DNA of 64,000 bases from an uncultured Flavobacteriaceae bacterium (GTDB lineage Bacteria > Bacteroidota > Bacteroidia > Flavobacteriales > Flavobacteriaceae): assembly GCA_947503105.1 (NCBI GenBank), contig CANNCM010000006.1, forward strand, positions 37,899 through 101,898, in the 5' to 3' direction. Below are positions 9,226 to 18,821 of the stretch, piece after piece. A program made the translations under genes and the position numbers. The notes under the pieces are model-generated. The model worked only from the letters and a program-made list of their open reading frames with translations. It searched no databases and was not told the origin of the DNA. The first letter of the stretch is position 1. Each line of letters starts with the position of its first letter.

Positions 9226-11250
9226 TTATTCTAATACAAGTGAAACATTGTCTATATTAACTAATCCTACATCTGCTCCTAAATCAAATAGGACTCTAGC
9301 ATCTGGTGCTCCAAAAGTTGAATTTGTGGTATATGTATAAGTTGTTTTTGTTGGTGTAATAACCATTGTTGCTGTTATGTTTGTCCAAGGATCTCCACTA
9401 AGCCCAATACCAGCTACAATGGATCTGTTATCGTCAGACCAAGCATCAAACTTTAATGTGTAAGTTTCTCCTTCCGTAATTGCTAATTTTTGACTCACAT
9501 TAACATCATATGGATTTCCTGCTGATGCAACATTTACAGAATAATGTGTGTTGCCGTCGGCATCTGTTACAACTGGTGCAGCCGAAGCATCATCTACCCC
9601 AATTAACCATGAAGCACTTCCTAATTCAAAATCTCCATTTGTAAGAAGTCCATCGTCAAAAGGTTCTGGTGGGTATCCCAGAAATAGAGCAACATTGTCA
9701 ATATTTACAACTCCTATATCTGCTCCTAAATCGAAAAGGACACGCGCATCGTTTGCACTAAAATTTGCAGTTGTTGTATAGGTATATGTTGTACGGGTAG
9801 TATTGATTGCAATCGTCCCTGTGACGTTGGTCCATGGATTGCCACTAAGACCTATTCCTGCAATAATTGATCTGTTCCCATCAGACCAAGCATCAAACTT
9901 TAATGTGTAAGTTTCTCCTTGAGTAATCGCCACTTTTTGACTTGTATTCACATCGTATGGATTTCCTGCTTGAGTAACATTTACAGAATAGTGTGTATTA
10001 CCATCACTATCTGTAACAACTGGTGCAGCCGAAGCATCATCTACCCCAATTAACCATGAAGCACTTCCTAATTCAAAATCTCCATTGGTCAATAATCCAT
10101 CATCAAAAGGGTTACCAGGCTCTTTATAGAAATATAAGTTGTCTATATAAGCTATGACTGATGAAAAATCAGTAGTCCCTGGAATTTGCATATAATCTAT
10201 CAATATTTGAGTAATTTTTCCTCTATTTGTTAAAGTACCATCTTCAAATTCTTGCATATCAATTTCAATAGACTGCCACGAACCTGGAACTGTTGTACCA
10301 AGAGAAGCTACATCTTCTCCACCATCAACAGTATTTACTATTTTAACCTCTAAATTTTGTGTAACTGCCTCAGGAACCCAATAATCGATGTGCATAGTCT
10401 CCATTTGAGATAAATCAACACCTGATCCGTAATTTGTTACAATTCCTAAAAAGTCAAAATTTGTTAATCTCATGACATTATCAGTTCCAATTGTAGTGGC
10501 TTGAAAGTTTGCTGAAGACCAAAGTGTTGGAAATTCATTTAGAGTTACATTAGTATAGGCGTCACTAAAGATAGATACTACATCTGCAGACTGTCTTGAT
10601 GGAGGTGTTGGTGCTGCATCTGTTGGCGCTAATATTTCAGTGACTTCAAAATCTTCTTCAATATACATTGTCGTCTGAATGGCAATTCCTTTAACTTCAA
10701 TGGTGATGTCATAAATTCCAGCATTTGTGTATTGTAATATTGCTGTTTCACCAATATTGGTAGTAACAGGAGTAGTAACTCCACTTTCACCAGAGTAAAC
10801 ATCGAAATTTATGGCATCATCAGCATTAACAGTAACATTGACTTGTTTTGACACAGAAGTGTCATTTTCAATGGTAACTTCGAGGTTTGATGGTGGATCT
10901 AAAGATATTACTAATTCTCTAGAAATTGTTGCTGTTAAACCTGTTGCCCCGTAAGCTGTTGCAGTAACTGTATAAGTCCCTTCTGCGTAAGTGTGGTCAA
11001 TAGTCTCTCCATTATCAATTTGAGCAGGCTCTGAAGTATCATCTCCAAAAGTAATATCAAAGTACACTGTGCCTTCAGCAGTTGGAATAATAGTTACCAT
11101 TCCAGAGTTATCTTGTGTGACATCAAATGCCATTGCAAGCGCCGATGGTGCTTGAACGTCACTTAAGTTTACATTTTTTTCGTCATCGGCACAACTCCAA
11201 AGCGTTGCAACAATAACAAATAAACTAAATATTTTATTTATTGATTTCAT
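9226..11250 (-). CDS. Multi-modular surface glycan-binding lipoprotein with tandem CBM4-like modules
   Basis: 674 residues. Lipobox TLWSC (Cys19) with ADDEK following; PKD-like module at about 35-117; a second beta module at about 118-200; a jelly-roll-like module at about 220-376; then two nearly identical CenC/CBM4-like modules at about 381-523 and 530-674, each beginning FDDGLLTNGDFELGSASW and ending ARVLFDLGAD..NIDNV. CBM4 members often bind beta-1,3-glucans, which fits the laminarinases alongside. There is no catalytic motif, so it is a binding protein in the SusE-like position directly after susD. The duplicated modules remain very similar at DNA level, suggesting recent internal duplication. 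Confidence 0.85.
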   Translation of the reverse strand: MKSINKIFSLFVIVATLWSCADDEKNVNLSDVQAPSALAMAFDVTQDNSGMVTIIPTAEGTVYFDITFGDDTSEPAQIDNGETIDHTYAEGTYTVTATAYGATGLTATISRELVISLDPPSNLEVTIENDTSVSKQVNVTVNADDAINFDVYSGESGVTTPVTTNIGETAILQYTNAGIYDITIEVKGIAIQTTMYIEEDFEVTEILAPTDAAPTPPSRQSADVVSIFSDAYTNVTLNEFPTLWSSANFQATTIGTDNVMRLTNFDFLGIVTNYGSGVDLSQMETMHIDYWVPEAVTQNLEVKIVNTVDGGEDVASLGTTVPGSWQSIEIDMQEFEDGTLTNRGKITQILIDYMQIPGTTDFSSVIAYIDNLYFYKEPGNPFDDGLLTNGDFELGSASWLIGVDDASAAPVVTDSDGNTHYSVNVTQAGNPYDVNTSQKVAITQGETYTLKFDAWSDGNRSIIAGIGLSGNPWTNVTGTIAINTTRTTYTYTTTANFSANDARVLFDLGADIGVVNIDNVALFLGYPPEPFDDGLLTNGDFELGSASWLIGVDDASAAPVVTDADGNTHYSVNVASAGNPYDVNVSQKLAITEGETYTLKFDAWSDDNRSIVAGIGLSGDPWTNITATMVITPTKTTYTYTTNSTFGAPDARVLFDLGADVGLVNIDNVSLVLE
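9229..10110 (-). repeat. Tandem in-gene duplication encoding two CBM4-like modules
   Basis: Copy 1 is encoded by about 9682-10110 and copy 2 by about 9229-9663. The first roughly 35 codons of each copy are almost identical in DNA and the remainder diverges mildly, mostly by conservative changes. Confidence 0.9.
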
Positions 11251-11261
11251 AGTTTAAATTT

Positions 11262-12770
11262 TTAATAGTTTGGATTTTGACTCCAGTTCCCTGCTGAAAA
11301 TTGTATTTCTTCAAATGGAATTGGAAATAAATCATGTTTACCAGGAACAAATCCGTCAATGGCTTGAGCAGCTCTTCCTGTACGAACAAGGTCAAAGAAA
11401 CGGTGTCCTTCGCCCATCAATTCTAATCGTCTTTCTTCTAAGATTGCATCTGTTAGTGCGGCTCCTGTTGCAGAACTATTGTTGCTGCTATCTCCAAAAG
11501 CACGTTCTCTGACTTGATTCAAATATGCTTGAGCTTTACTATCATCAGGTGTTGGTTGACGATTGAACGCCTCAGCAGCCATCAACAATACATCTGCATA
11601 ACGAATAGATCGGTAATTGTTTGGATTGGTCAAGTTTTGATCGCCAATATTTTGATCTCCTTTTCTAGGTAAGTATTTGCGGTTGAAATACCCTGTATGC
11701 TCATACCCTTCTACATACGTTGCTCCAGTTGTAGCAGCCCATGCAACAATGTCTAAAATAGATACATCTCGGCGAGTATCATCGTTACTAAAGGCGTCAT
11801 ATGCGGCTTGAACTGGAACATTAAAACTATAACCAGAATCGTATAACGGTCCAGTATGATTACGGATTCCCATAAATCCAACCGCTACATTCCCTTCACT
11901 ACATTGAAGACATCCAAATCCTGCACCTTCAGCATCGGTGTATTGTACTTCGAAAACAGATTCTACACCATTTTCACCGTCATTTTCAAAAATTTCTGAA
12001 TAATCATTTACCAATTGATATGGTCCATTATTAATTAGATTTTCTAAAACACTGGCTGCTTCTGTAAATTTATCTTGATATAAAAATGCTTTTCCAAGGA
12101 GTGCTTGTGCTGCACCTTTGGTCACTCTCCCTGTTTGAGGTGCGCTGTATTCTAGATTATTAACAGCGAAATTCAAATCGCTTTCTATGAGTGCATAAAC
12201 TTGCTCTTTTGAATAACGAGGAATGCTCGTTTCATCGCCAGGTGCAAAACGTGCTCCACCTCCTGCTAATGCATCTTCATAATTTTTAATTGGAATACCA
12301 CCAAACCATTTTACGAGTTCAAAGTGGAAGTATGCTCTTAAGAAACGAACTTCAGCAACCATTTTTAATCGACCATCAAAATCAATTTTATTTTGGAACT
12401 CTAAGAAATAATTTGTTCGTTTTACACCTGCAAACATCCAATTCCAAACATCTCTCAGGTTACTATTTACTGGAGTGTGTGTCATGTCGTCAATTTGTTG
12501 AAATCCTATAACATCTGTTGCGCTTTCTCCACCACATAAGGTGTTGTCAGAGGCAATTTCTCCTAATAAATTGTTGACGTATGTTGCTTGTAGCATATCG
12601 TATGCTCCAACAAGTGCCATGTAATAGTCGTCTTCAGAATTAAAATAGCTTTCTGAGTCTATAAGGTAGTTTTCTTCCTCATCTAGGTATTTATCTGTAC
12701 AAGAATAGAGACCTAGTGTAAGTAGTGTTCCCACTACCAAAGTAAATATGTTGTTTTTTATTGTTTTCAT
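11262..12770 (-). CDS. SusD/RagB family outer-membrane nutrient-binding lipoprotein
   Basis: 502 residues with lipobox LYSC (Cys24) and the SusD/RagB layout: an N-terminal TPR-rich half (YFHFELVKWFGGIPIKNY, TKGAAQALLGKAFLYQ) and a C-terminal half with NPNNYRSIRYADVLLMAAEA and the terminal LVRTGRA...LFPIPFEEI motifs. SusD proteins form the lid on the SusC transporter and bind oligosaccharide at the cell surface. It lies 11 bp downstream of susC and 11 bp upstream of the CBM-bearing binding protein, in one operon. The specific ligand, laminarin oligosaccharide, is inferred from the GH16/GH3 neighbours. Confidence 0.95.
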   Translation of the reverse strand: MKTIKNNIFTLVVGTLLTLGLYSCTDKYLDEEENYLIDSESYFNSEDDYYMALVGAYDMLQATYVNNLLGEIASDNTLCGGESATDVIGFQQIDDMTHTPVNSNLRDVWNWMFAGVKRTNYFLEFQNKIDFDGRLKMVAEVRFLRAYFHFELVKWFGGIPIKNYEDALAGGGARFAPGDETSIPRYSKEQVYALIESDLNFAVNNLEYSAPQTGRVTKGAAQALLGKAFLYQDKFTEAASVLENLINNGPYQLVNDYSEIFENDGENGVESVFEVQYTDAEGAGFGCLQCSEGNVAVGFMGIRNHTGPLYDSGYSFNVPVQAAYDAFSNDDTRRDVSILDIVAWAATTGATYVEGYEHTGYFNRKYLPRKGDQNIGDQNLTNPNNYRSIRYADVLLMAAEAFNRQPTPDDSKAQAYLNQVRERAFGDSSNNSSATGAALTDAILEERRLELMGEGHRFFDLVRTGRAAQAIDGFVPGKHDLFPIPFEEIQFSAGNWSQNPNY

Positions 12771-12781
12771 CGTGCTCTATT

Positions 12782-15700
12782 TTAAAATGAAATATTAAGT
12801 CCTAAAAGGAATTGTCTTGTCACAGGATAGAATCCTGGATCGATTCCACCTCCAATGGCATTACCATTTGTGGCAGCTGGGTCAAAACCTTTGTATTTAG
12901 AAAAGGTGAATGCATTGTTTACAGAACCATAGATTCTGAATTTAGATATCCCTACTTTTTCGATAACAGAAGAAGGTAGACTGTAGCCTAACTGAATGTT
13001 TTGAATACGTAGGAAAGAAGCGTCTTCTACAAAGAAGTCTGAGAATAACTTATTTGAAGTTGCGCCTGTTGTTGCTCTTGGTACTTCGTTGCTAGTGCCA
13101 GGACCTGTCCAACGATCGAGGTAGTAATCCAAGCGGTTTACATTTTTTTGATCTCTTTCGTAGTTACGTACCATTTCTTTTCCTAATTCAGCATATCCGT
13201 AAGCAGAAAAATCAAAGTTTTTATAATTGATTCCAATATTGAAACCCATTATATAATCTGCAATTGGTTTTCCAATGAATGTTCTGTCATTGGCATCAAT
13301 TTGACCGTCACCATTTACATCTACGAATCGTAAATCTCCAGGTTGAGCAGCATTACCCAAACCAGCTTGAGATGGATGTGCGTCAACTTCAGCTTGAGTT
13401 TGGAAAATTCCGTCTGTTTTTAATCCATAGAAATATCCAATAGGCATCCCAACTTCCATTCGTGATGGAGCTAACTGGCCAATACCAAATGAACCTCCTT
13501 CAAGTGCCACATCGCCTTTAATTGACGTAACTTCTCCATCAAGCTTAGTGACATTATATCCAACATTGTAAGATAAATTCTCATTGATCTCACCATTGTA
13601 GTTCAACATCAATTCAACACCTTTCACTCGGGTTGTCCCTGCATTTACTGTTGGAGTTCCAGATCCTGGTGCAGTAGCTCCCAGAATTCCAGAAAATGGC
13701 AAACCAGGAATTAATAAATCTACACGATCTTCGATAAAATAATCAGCGACAACTTCTAGGCTATTATTGAATAGTTTTGCATCAAGACCAAAATCTAATT
13801 TCTCTGCTGTTTCCCATGAAGCAACAGGGTTGGGTAAAGGTCCAATAGCAGTACCATTTGTCAAAGTATTATCAAAGACATAAGTTGCTTCTCCACTAAG
13901 GGTTGCTCTATATAAATCATTTCCTACTAAATTACCTAGTGTTCCGTAAGAGGCTCTTAATTTTAAGAAATCAATGAACTTTGAATTTTGTAAAAATGTT
14001 TCCTCAGAAATTTTCCACCCTCCAGTTACAGACTTAAAGTAATCAACTCTGTAGTCCTTATCAAAAGCAGAGGATGCATCTCTACGTAACATCCCAGATA
14101 ACAAATATTTCCCTTTAAAGTCATATTGTAATCGAGCAAAATAAGATAAAAGTCTGTTGTCGTAAGTGTACGACCCATTTTCTTTACCTTCATTTGTTCC
14201 TGTTGTAAGGGCTATGTCTGCAAATGCCCAAGAATTATTTGGAACATCGTAGCCTGTAGCAAAAAGACCATCACCCCAATCTTTTCGAACAGCCATCCCT
14301 AAAGTAACTTCTGCTGTATGGTCTTTAAGGAAGGATTTTTTATAGTTGATAAAACTATCCCAAGTGTAAGAATTATACTGTTGCTTGTTTTGGCTTACAG
14401 TACTTCTATCTGTATTGAATACTTTTCCAGCACCATAATTTACAATTGGCGAGAAACTTTTTGATTTGTCGCTATAGCTCTTAAATCCAATTCGCGAAGT
14501 CGCTGTTAATCCATCAATCACCTTGTATTCCAATTGAAAATTTCCTTCTATACTACTTCCAAAGTAGGAATTGTATGTATCTCTTATTTGAGAAAATGGA
14601 TTTATAATTTCATTGCCAAACATTCCGTTTAAATCTTCTTGATCTAATGCAAAAAGTGGTGAATAACTAATTGCATTAAAAAGAACAGACCCTAAACCTG
14701 ATTCATTGATTGTTCTGCGCTCGTTGGCAAAATAGTTCAAGTTTAATGTTGTTTTTAATTTTTCGGTAACATCAATTCCTAAACTCAACTTGACGTTATC
14801 TCTTTTGAAGTTTGATTTATCGCTGGCAATTATTCCTTCTTGATCTAAGTGTGAAGCACTCAAATAATAAGTTAGTGCATCGGTTCCTCCAGAAAGACTA
14901 ATATTGTGATTTGTAATCATAGCCTCACCAAATAAATTATCTTGCCAGTCGGTATTGTTTGGAAGATTATTTAAGTTTGGATAGGGTGTTGATTCTCCAT
15001 TAGCCGCATAACTTTCATTTATTAGAGCAGCATACTCTACATTATTTAGCAGAGATAATTTTTTTGAAGTTTCCTGTACACCAGAGTAAAAGTTGTATGA
15101 GACTTTTGGTGCAGAATTTTTAGATCCGTTTTTTGTTGTGACTAAGATAACGCCATTAGCTCCTTCAATACCATAGATAGCAGCTTGTGCATCTTTTAAC
15201 ACAGTTAGCGACTCAATATCGTCTGGGTTTACACTATTCATAGACGCTACATAACCATCTACTACTACTAGTGGGTCGTTACTGCCGTTACTACTGACAC
15301 CACGAACCAAGATACGAAATCCACTACCAGGTGATCCAGATGATGTTGTTACAGAAACACCCGAAGATCTTCCTTGTAATGCTTGCGCTACATCAACAGG
15401 TTTTAATTTTTCAATGGTTTCAGACTTTACCATAGAGACAGACCCTGTAAGGTCTTTACGGCTTTTAGACCCATATCCAATTAGTACGACTTCATCCAAG
15501 GATTCATTGTCTTCCTCTAAGCTGACTTGCATGTTTGCTTCGGCTGAAAGTTCTTGAGTTTTGAACCCTACATAGGTAAATACTAGTACGGCATTCTCAG
15601 AAACATTGGTTAACGAAAAGTTTCCATCGAAGTCTGTCACTGCACCATTATTAGTGCCTTTCACTAGGACGTTAACACCTGGAAGAGGCATGTTGTCCGC

Positions 15701-15796
15701 TTTTGATTTTACTGTTCCAGAAGCTGAAAACGTTTGCGCTAATGCAAATGAAGAGCACAAAACAATCAGTAAAAAGGAATAAAATATTCTTTTCAT
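12782..15796 (-). CDS. SusC/RagA family TonB-dependent transporter
   Basis: 1004 residues from the ATG at 15796, where a normal signal peptide begins (MKRIFYSFLLIVLCSSFALAQ); an in-frame ATG 12 codons upstream would break it. An N-terminal carboxypeptidase-D-like regulatory domain (about 24-100, GVNVLVKGTNNGAVTDFDG) is followed by the SusC plug (DEVVLIGYGSKSRKDLTGSV, GFRILVRGVSS, VTVLKDAQAAIYG-type block) and a 22-strand barrel ending RQFLLGLNISF. It imports oligosaccharides across the outer membrane using TonB energy. It is the first gene of the structural operon, about 230 bp downstream of the regulator gene. Confidence 0.95.
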   Translation of the reverse strand: MKRIFYSFLLIVLCSSFALAQTFSASGTVKSKADNMPLPGVNVLVKGTNNGAVTDFDGNFSLTNVSENAVLVFTYVGFKTQELSAEANMQVSLEEDNESLDEVVLIGYGSKSRKDLTGSVSMVKSETIEKLKPVDVAQALQGRSSGVSVTTSSGSPGSGFRILVRGVSSNGSNDPLVVVDGYVASMNSVNPDDIESLTVLKDAQAAIYGIEGANGVILVTTKNGSKNSAPKVSYNFYSGVQETSKKLSLLNNVEYAALINESYAANGESTPYPNLNNLPNNTDWQDNLFGEAMITNHNISLSGGTDALTYYLSASHLDQEGIIASDKSNFKRDNVKLSLGIDVTEKLKTTLNLNYFANERRTINESGLGSVLFNAISYSPLFALDQEDLNGMFGNEIINPFSQIRDTYNSYFGSSIEGNFQLEYKVIDGLTATSRIGFKSYSDKSKSFSPIVNYGAGKVFNTDRSTVSQNKQQYNSYTWDSFINYKKSFLKDHTAEVTLGMAVRKDWGDGLFATGYDVPNNSWAFADIALTTGTNEGKENGSYTYDNRLLSYFARLQYDFKGKYLLSGMLRRDASSAFDKDYRVDYFKSVTGGWKISEETFLQNSKFIDFLKLRASYGTLGNLVGNDLYRATLSGEATYVFDNTLTNGTAIGPLPNPVASWETAEKLDFGLDAKLFNNSLEVVADYFIEDRVDLLIPGLPFSGILGATAPGSGTPTVNAGTTRVKGVELMLNYNGEINENLSYNVGYNVTKLDGEVTSIKGDVALEGGSFGIGQLAPSRMEVGMPIGYFYGLKTDGIFQTQAEVDAHPSQAGLGNAAQPGDLRFVDVNGDGQIDANDRTFIGKPIADYIMGFNIGINYKNFDFSAYGYAELGKEMVRNYERDQKNVNRLDYYLDRWTGPGTSNEVPRATTGATSNKLFSDFFVEDASFLRIQNIQLGYSLPSSVIEKVGISKFRIYGSVNNAFTFSKYKGFDPAATNGNAIGGGIDPGFYPVTRQFLLGLNISF

Positions 15797-16025
15797 AAAA
15801 TTTGGTTTGTTTGTTTTTGTTAAAATTATCATAACAAACTGTAGAGGTGTAAAATTTGACCGCTACAAAAAACATACACCTACTGAAAAAATAACCAACA
15901 GGTATAAAAAGATTAAGTTTATGATAAGAAATGAGGCCTTAAACAAAATCAGTTAAGGTGCTTTGATGTGGTAGATTTGGGGATTGTTGTGGTACTGTAT
16001 GGTTTTTATTTAGATTATAAAATTT
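15797..16025 (-). promoter_or_regulatory. susC promoter region with a widely spaced inverted repeat
   Basis: This 229-bp gap separates the regulator stop from the susC start. AGGTGTA at 15845-15851 faces TACACCT at 15875-15881 with centres 30 bp apart (about three helical turns), a plausible dimeric operator. The same AGGTGTA occurs at 18846-18852 just upstream of the regulator gene. A weak -7-like sequence (TACAGTTTG, one base longer than consensus) lies next to the repeat. No terminator hairpin follows the regulator gene, so read-through into susC is possible. Confidence 0.4.
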
Positions 16026-18821
16026 TTATAAATCTAAAATATAATTGGCCAAGCTAGATTTTGGTGGTAAATCCATCTTTTTTCGCAAACGATATCGCTT
16101 AACTTCTACACTTCTTGGTGAAATATTAAGTAGTGGCGCGATTTCTTTTGAAGATAAATTTAGTCTAAGATACGCACAAAGTTTTAAATCATTAGGAGTA
16201 AGATTTGGATGCTTTTGTTTGACGAGTTTCAAAAAGTCTTTATCGGCATTATCAAAGGCTTCTTTAAACAACTTCCAGTCATCGGTATTATTAATATTCT
16301 TGTCAATAATTCTGATCACTTTATTCAACCCTTGTGGCGTACTTTCTTGTTTAATGGCTGTTTTGACTGTATTCAAAAACTCATTTTTCTTGATTAGACT
16401 CATTGTAGAGATTGCCAATTCTCTGTTTTTATTTTCAATATCGAGTTCAAGTTTTTCATTTTTAAGTTGCATCAATTTTTGGTTATTTTCCAATTCATTG
16501 AGTGCCATTTCTTTTTGCGACTTTAACAATAATTTTTGCTGCTGGCGTTTGTAATATCTTCTATATATACTATGAATAAGTATAGAAAGTATCAAAAAAA
16601 ATATGACATAAACTCCTATAGCTACATTGGATATGTACCACGGGCGTTTTATGATGAATGGAAATGAAGAGACGTTTGTGGTTTCTGTATTGCCTATTTT
16701 ACCTTTAACTTTAAAAATATATTTTCCATAAGGTAAGTTTTCAAAAGATTGCATACTCTTTGGTTCCCAATCAGACCAGTTTTCTGAGCGCCCTTCAAGT
16801 TTATAACTATAATTGGTGTTTACAATATTTCCATAGTGTGGAATACTATAGTTGAAATTCAGGTTATTATTTTTATAATTTAAAGAAGCAGATTCTGTGA
16901 GACTTAAATTTGTCTTTGGTTCATTATTAACATTTGCTTCAATTGAATTTAAATGAATGCTTTGTGCATTATTTTGTTTAGGAGCATCGCTTTTCAAAAT
17001 ATAATACCCATTTGATGATCCCAACAAATACTCTGTGTCATTTATTTTTGTCAAATTCTCAAAACCTGCAACGACTTTCTTGAAGTTGTATAAAGAGACT
17101 GGAATCTCTTCTATATTGGGCTTATCGCTTAAACTTCCTGGACTCATCAATAGAATATTATTGTCTGCAAAACACCATTTGATATGTTCTGTAGAATTTA
17201 CATCCAATAATGTTGAGGTTGTCGTGTAGCGTTTTAAAATACTTGAAATTACAGCTGCAGTTTCAAAAGTTTCTGATTGTTCTTTAAACCGATAAACACC
17301 ATCAGCAGAAGTGTAATAAAACCCGTTGGAAAATTTTATAAAATTTGATCCACTTCCTATTTGAATAGTTTCAACAGGCTTGGAGCTTAATATTTTTGAA
17401 TAATCTTCGGATAGTTCCAATTCATAAAGCCCACGTATTTCGTGGTTTACAAATAATTTATTTTTAATAAAGTGAAAGAAACGACTTGAGATATCGAAAC
17501 CTTCAACTTTGTTGCGATAGCGCCATATTCCAAATTTATTCTCTAAAATATGAAGTCCAGAATAATTGCCTTGAAGAATTAAGTTTGAATCTTTTATTTT
17601 TTTGAAATCCCATGTTCCATTGGCTTCTGAAATTTTGGTTCTGATTTTTCCATTTTTCACAATCATAGTTCCTAAGTCATGACCGCAAAAGAGTTGGTCG
17701 TTAATGACTTTCAAGGCCCAAACTTGACCACTAGTTCCTTCAATAAAATTGAAATCACCAGAATTATCTCTTGATCTTACAAAAAGACCTTGATTTGTTC
17801 CTAGATACAAATCGCCTTCATGAACAATAGAAGTGTAAACGGTTCCAATTTGGCCTTTGGCATCGTTATATATTCGAAACCTAGAAGAAAGATTGACGTG
17901 ACTAATACCAATATCCATGCCGAGCCAAAGATTGCCTTTGATGTCTTCAAAAACAGAAAGCACTGTATTGTTACTTAGGCCCTTTTCAAAATCCAGACTA
18001 TATTTCAATCGCCCATCACTAGTAATATGCTTTAACCCATTAGAAATGGTACCCAAAATCAAACTGCCGTCTTTAAGTTGAGTTGAGCTGTAAATAGTCC
18101 ATTCGCTAATGTCTGTTCTTAAAGTCCATGGTTGAATACGATTATCGTGTAAAAAATAGAAGCCGTTGTCCGCTGTAATAAAAAGTAAGTTATTATCGAT
18201 GTTTGAAATCCCAACTAACCGAGAAGAATTTAGTTCAGGGCTATTGCTCACCAAAACTTCACTCCCATTTACAATTTTGTATATGCCATTATTCTTTTTC
18301 GCAAAATATATAATACCATTTACATTGAAAATATTCAAAATCTCTTGCTCTGATTCAATGATTTTGGTTTCTTTTGAAGTTCTATTGACTAAATAAATTC
18401 TAGTTAAAGATTGAAATAAAATCCAATCGTCTAGAATTTCTATATTCCAGAACTGTTCTTCTTCCAAAACTGATAAATTCAACTCTTCAACTAAAGACTG
18501 ATATTGAAGTATCCCAAATTGGTTTTGCTTCCAACACCCAAAGTCCATATAGCTCCCACTGTAAACTTGAGAACCATCTGCCTTAACAGAACGCACTATA
18601 GAGTTGTTTGGAACGGGATATAATTTCCATCTAGAGCCATTAAATTCTAAAAGACCTGAATTGTTACCAAAATACATGTTTTGGTTTTCGGTTTGTGTAA
18701 CGCTCCAGTTTTGGTTTTCTGCATTATACATTTCTGGTAAAAAAGCCATAACAGGAGGATATTCTTGTGCGTTTACAAAAATTATAATATGAAATAAAAA
18801 TATAACGCTATATAATCTCAT
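16026..18821 (-). CDS. Membrane-spanning propeller/Y_Y_Y/LuxR-HTH regulator of the laminarin locus
   Basis: 931 residues from the ATG at 18821 (MRLYSVIFLFHIIIFVNAQ signal peptide). The longer frame to 18914 runs through a promoter-like region and is unlikely to be translated. The protein has a large periplasmic sensor resembling seven-bladed Reg_prop propellers (GNLWLGMDIGISHV, LYLGTNQGLFV), a Y_Y_Y domain (NYSYKLEGRSENWSDWE...LPYGKYIFKVKG), one transmembrane helix (VAIGVYVIFFLILSILIHSIY), a coiled coil and a C-terminal LuxR-like helix-turn-helix (NLSSKEIAPLLNISPRSVEV). There is no kinase or receiver domain, so it probably senses a glycan outside and binds DNA directly. It is well placed to control the downstream susC operon. 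Confidence 0.85.
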   Translation of the reverse strand: MRLYSVIFLFHIIIFVNAQEYPPVMAFLPEMYNAENQNWSVTQTENQNMYFGNNSGLLEFNGSRWKLYPVPNNSIVRSVKADGSQVYSGSYMDFGCWKQNQFGILQYQSLVEELNLSVLEEEQFWNIEILDDWILFQSLTRIYLVNRTSKETKIIESEQEILNIFNVNGIIYFAKKNNGIYKIVNGSEVLVSNSPELNSSRLVGISNIDNNLLFITADNGFYFLHDNRIQPWTLRTDISEWTIYSSTQLKDGSLILGTISNGLKHITSDGRLKYSLDFEKGLSNNTVLSVFEDIKGNLWLGMDIGISHVNLSSRFRIYNDAKGQIGTVYTSIVHEGDLYLGTNQGLFVRSRDNSGDFNFIEGTSGQVWALKVINDQLFCGHDLGTMIVKNGKIRTKISEANGTWDFKKIKDSNLILQGNYSGLHILENKFGIWRYRNKVEGFDISSRFFHFIKNKLFVNHEIRGLYELELSEDYSKILSSKPVETIQIGSGSNFIKFSNGFYYTSADGVYRFKEQSETFETAAVISSILKRYTTTSTLLDVNSTEHIKWCFADNNILLMSPGSLSDKPNIEEIPVSLYNFKKVVAGFENLTKINDTEYLLGSSNGYYILKSDAPKQNNAQSIHLNSIEANVNNEPKTNLSLTESASLNYKNNNLNFNYSIPHYGNIVNTNYSYKLEGRSENWSDWEPKSMQSFENLPYGKYIFKVKGKIGNTETTNVSSFPFIIKRPWYISNVAIGVYVIFFLILSILIHSIYRRYYKRQQQKLLLKSQKEMALNELENNQKLMQLKNEKLELDIENKNRELAISTMSLIKKNEFLNTVKTAIKQESTPQGLNKVIRIIDKNINNTDDWKLFKEAFDNADKDFLKLVKQKHPNLTPNDLKLCAYLRLNLSSKEIAPLLNISPRSVEVKRYRLRKKMDLPPKSSLANYILDL

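Noticed and set aside
16045..16554. 169-codon open frame on the plus strand
   Set aside because: It lies wholly antisense to the C-terminal half of the LuxR-type regulator and has no family features; low complexity of the coding strand explains it.
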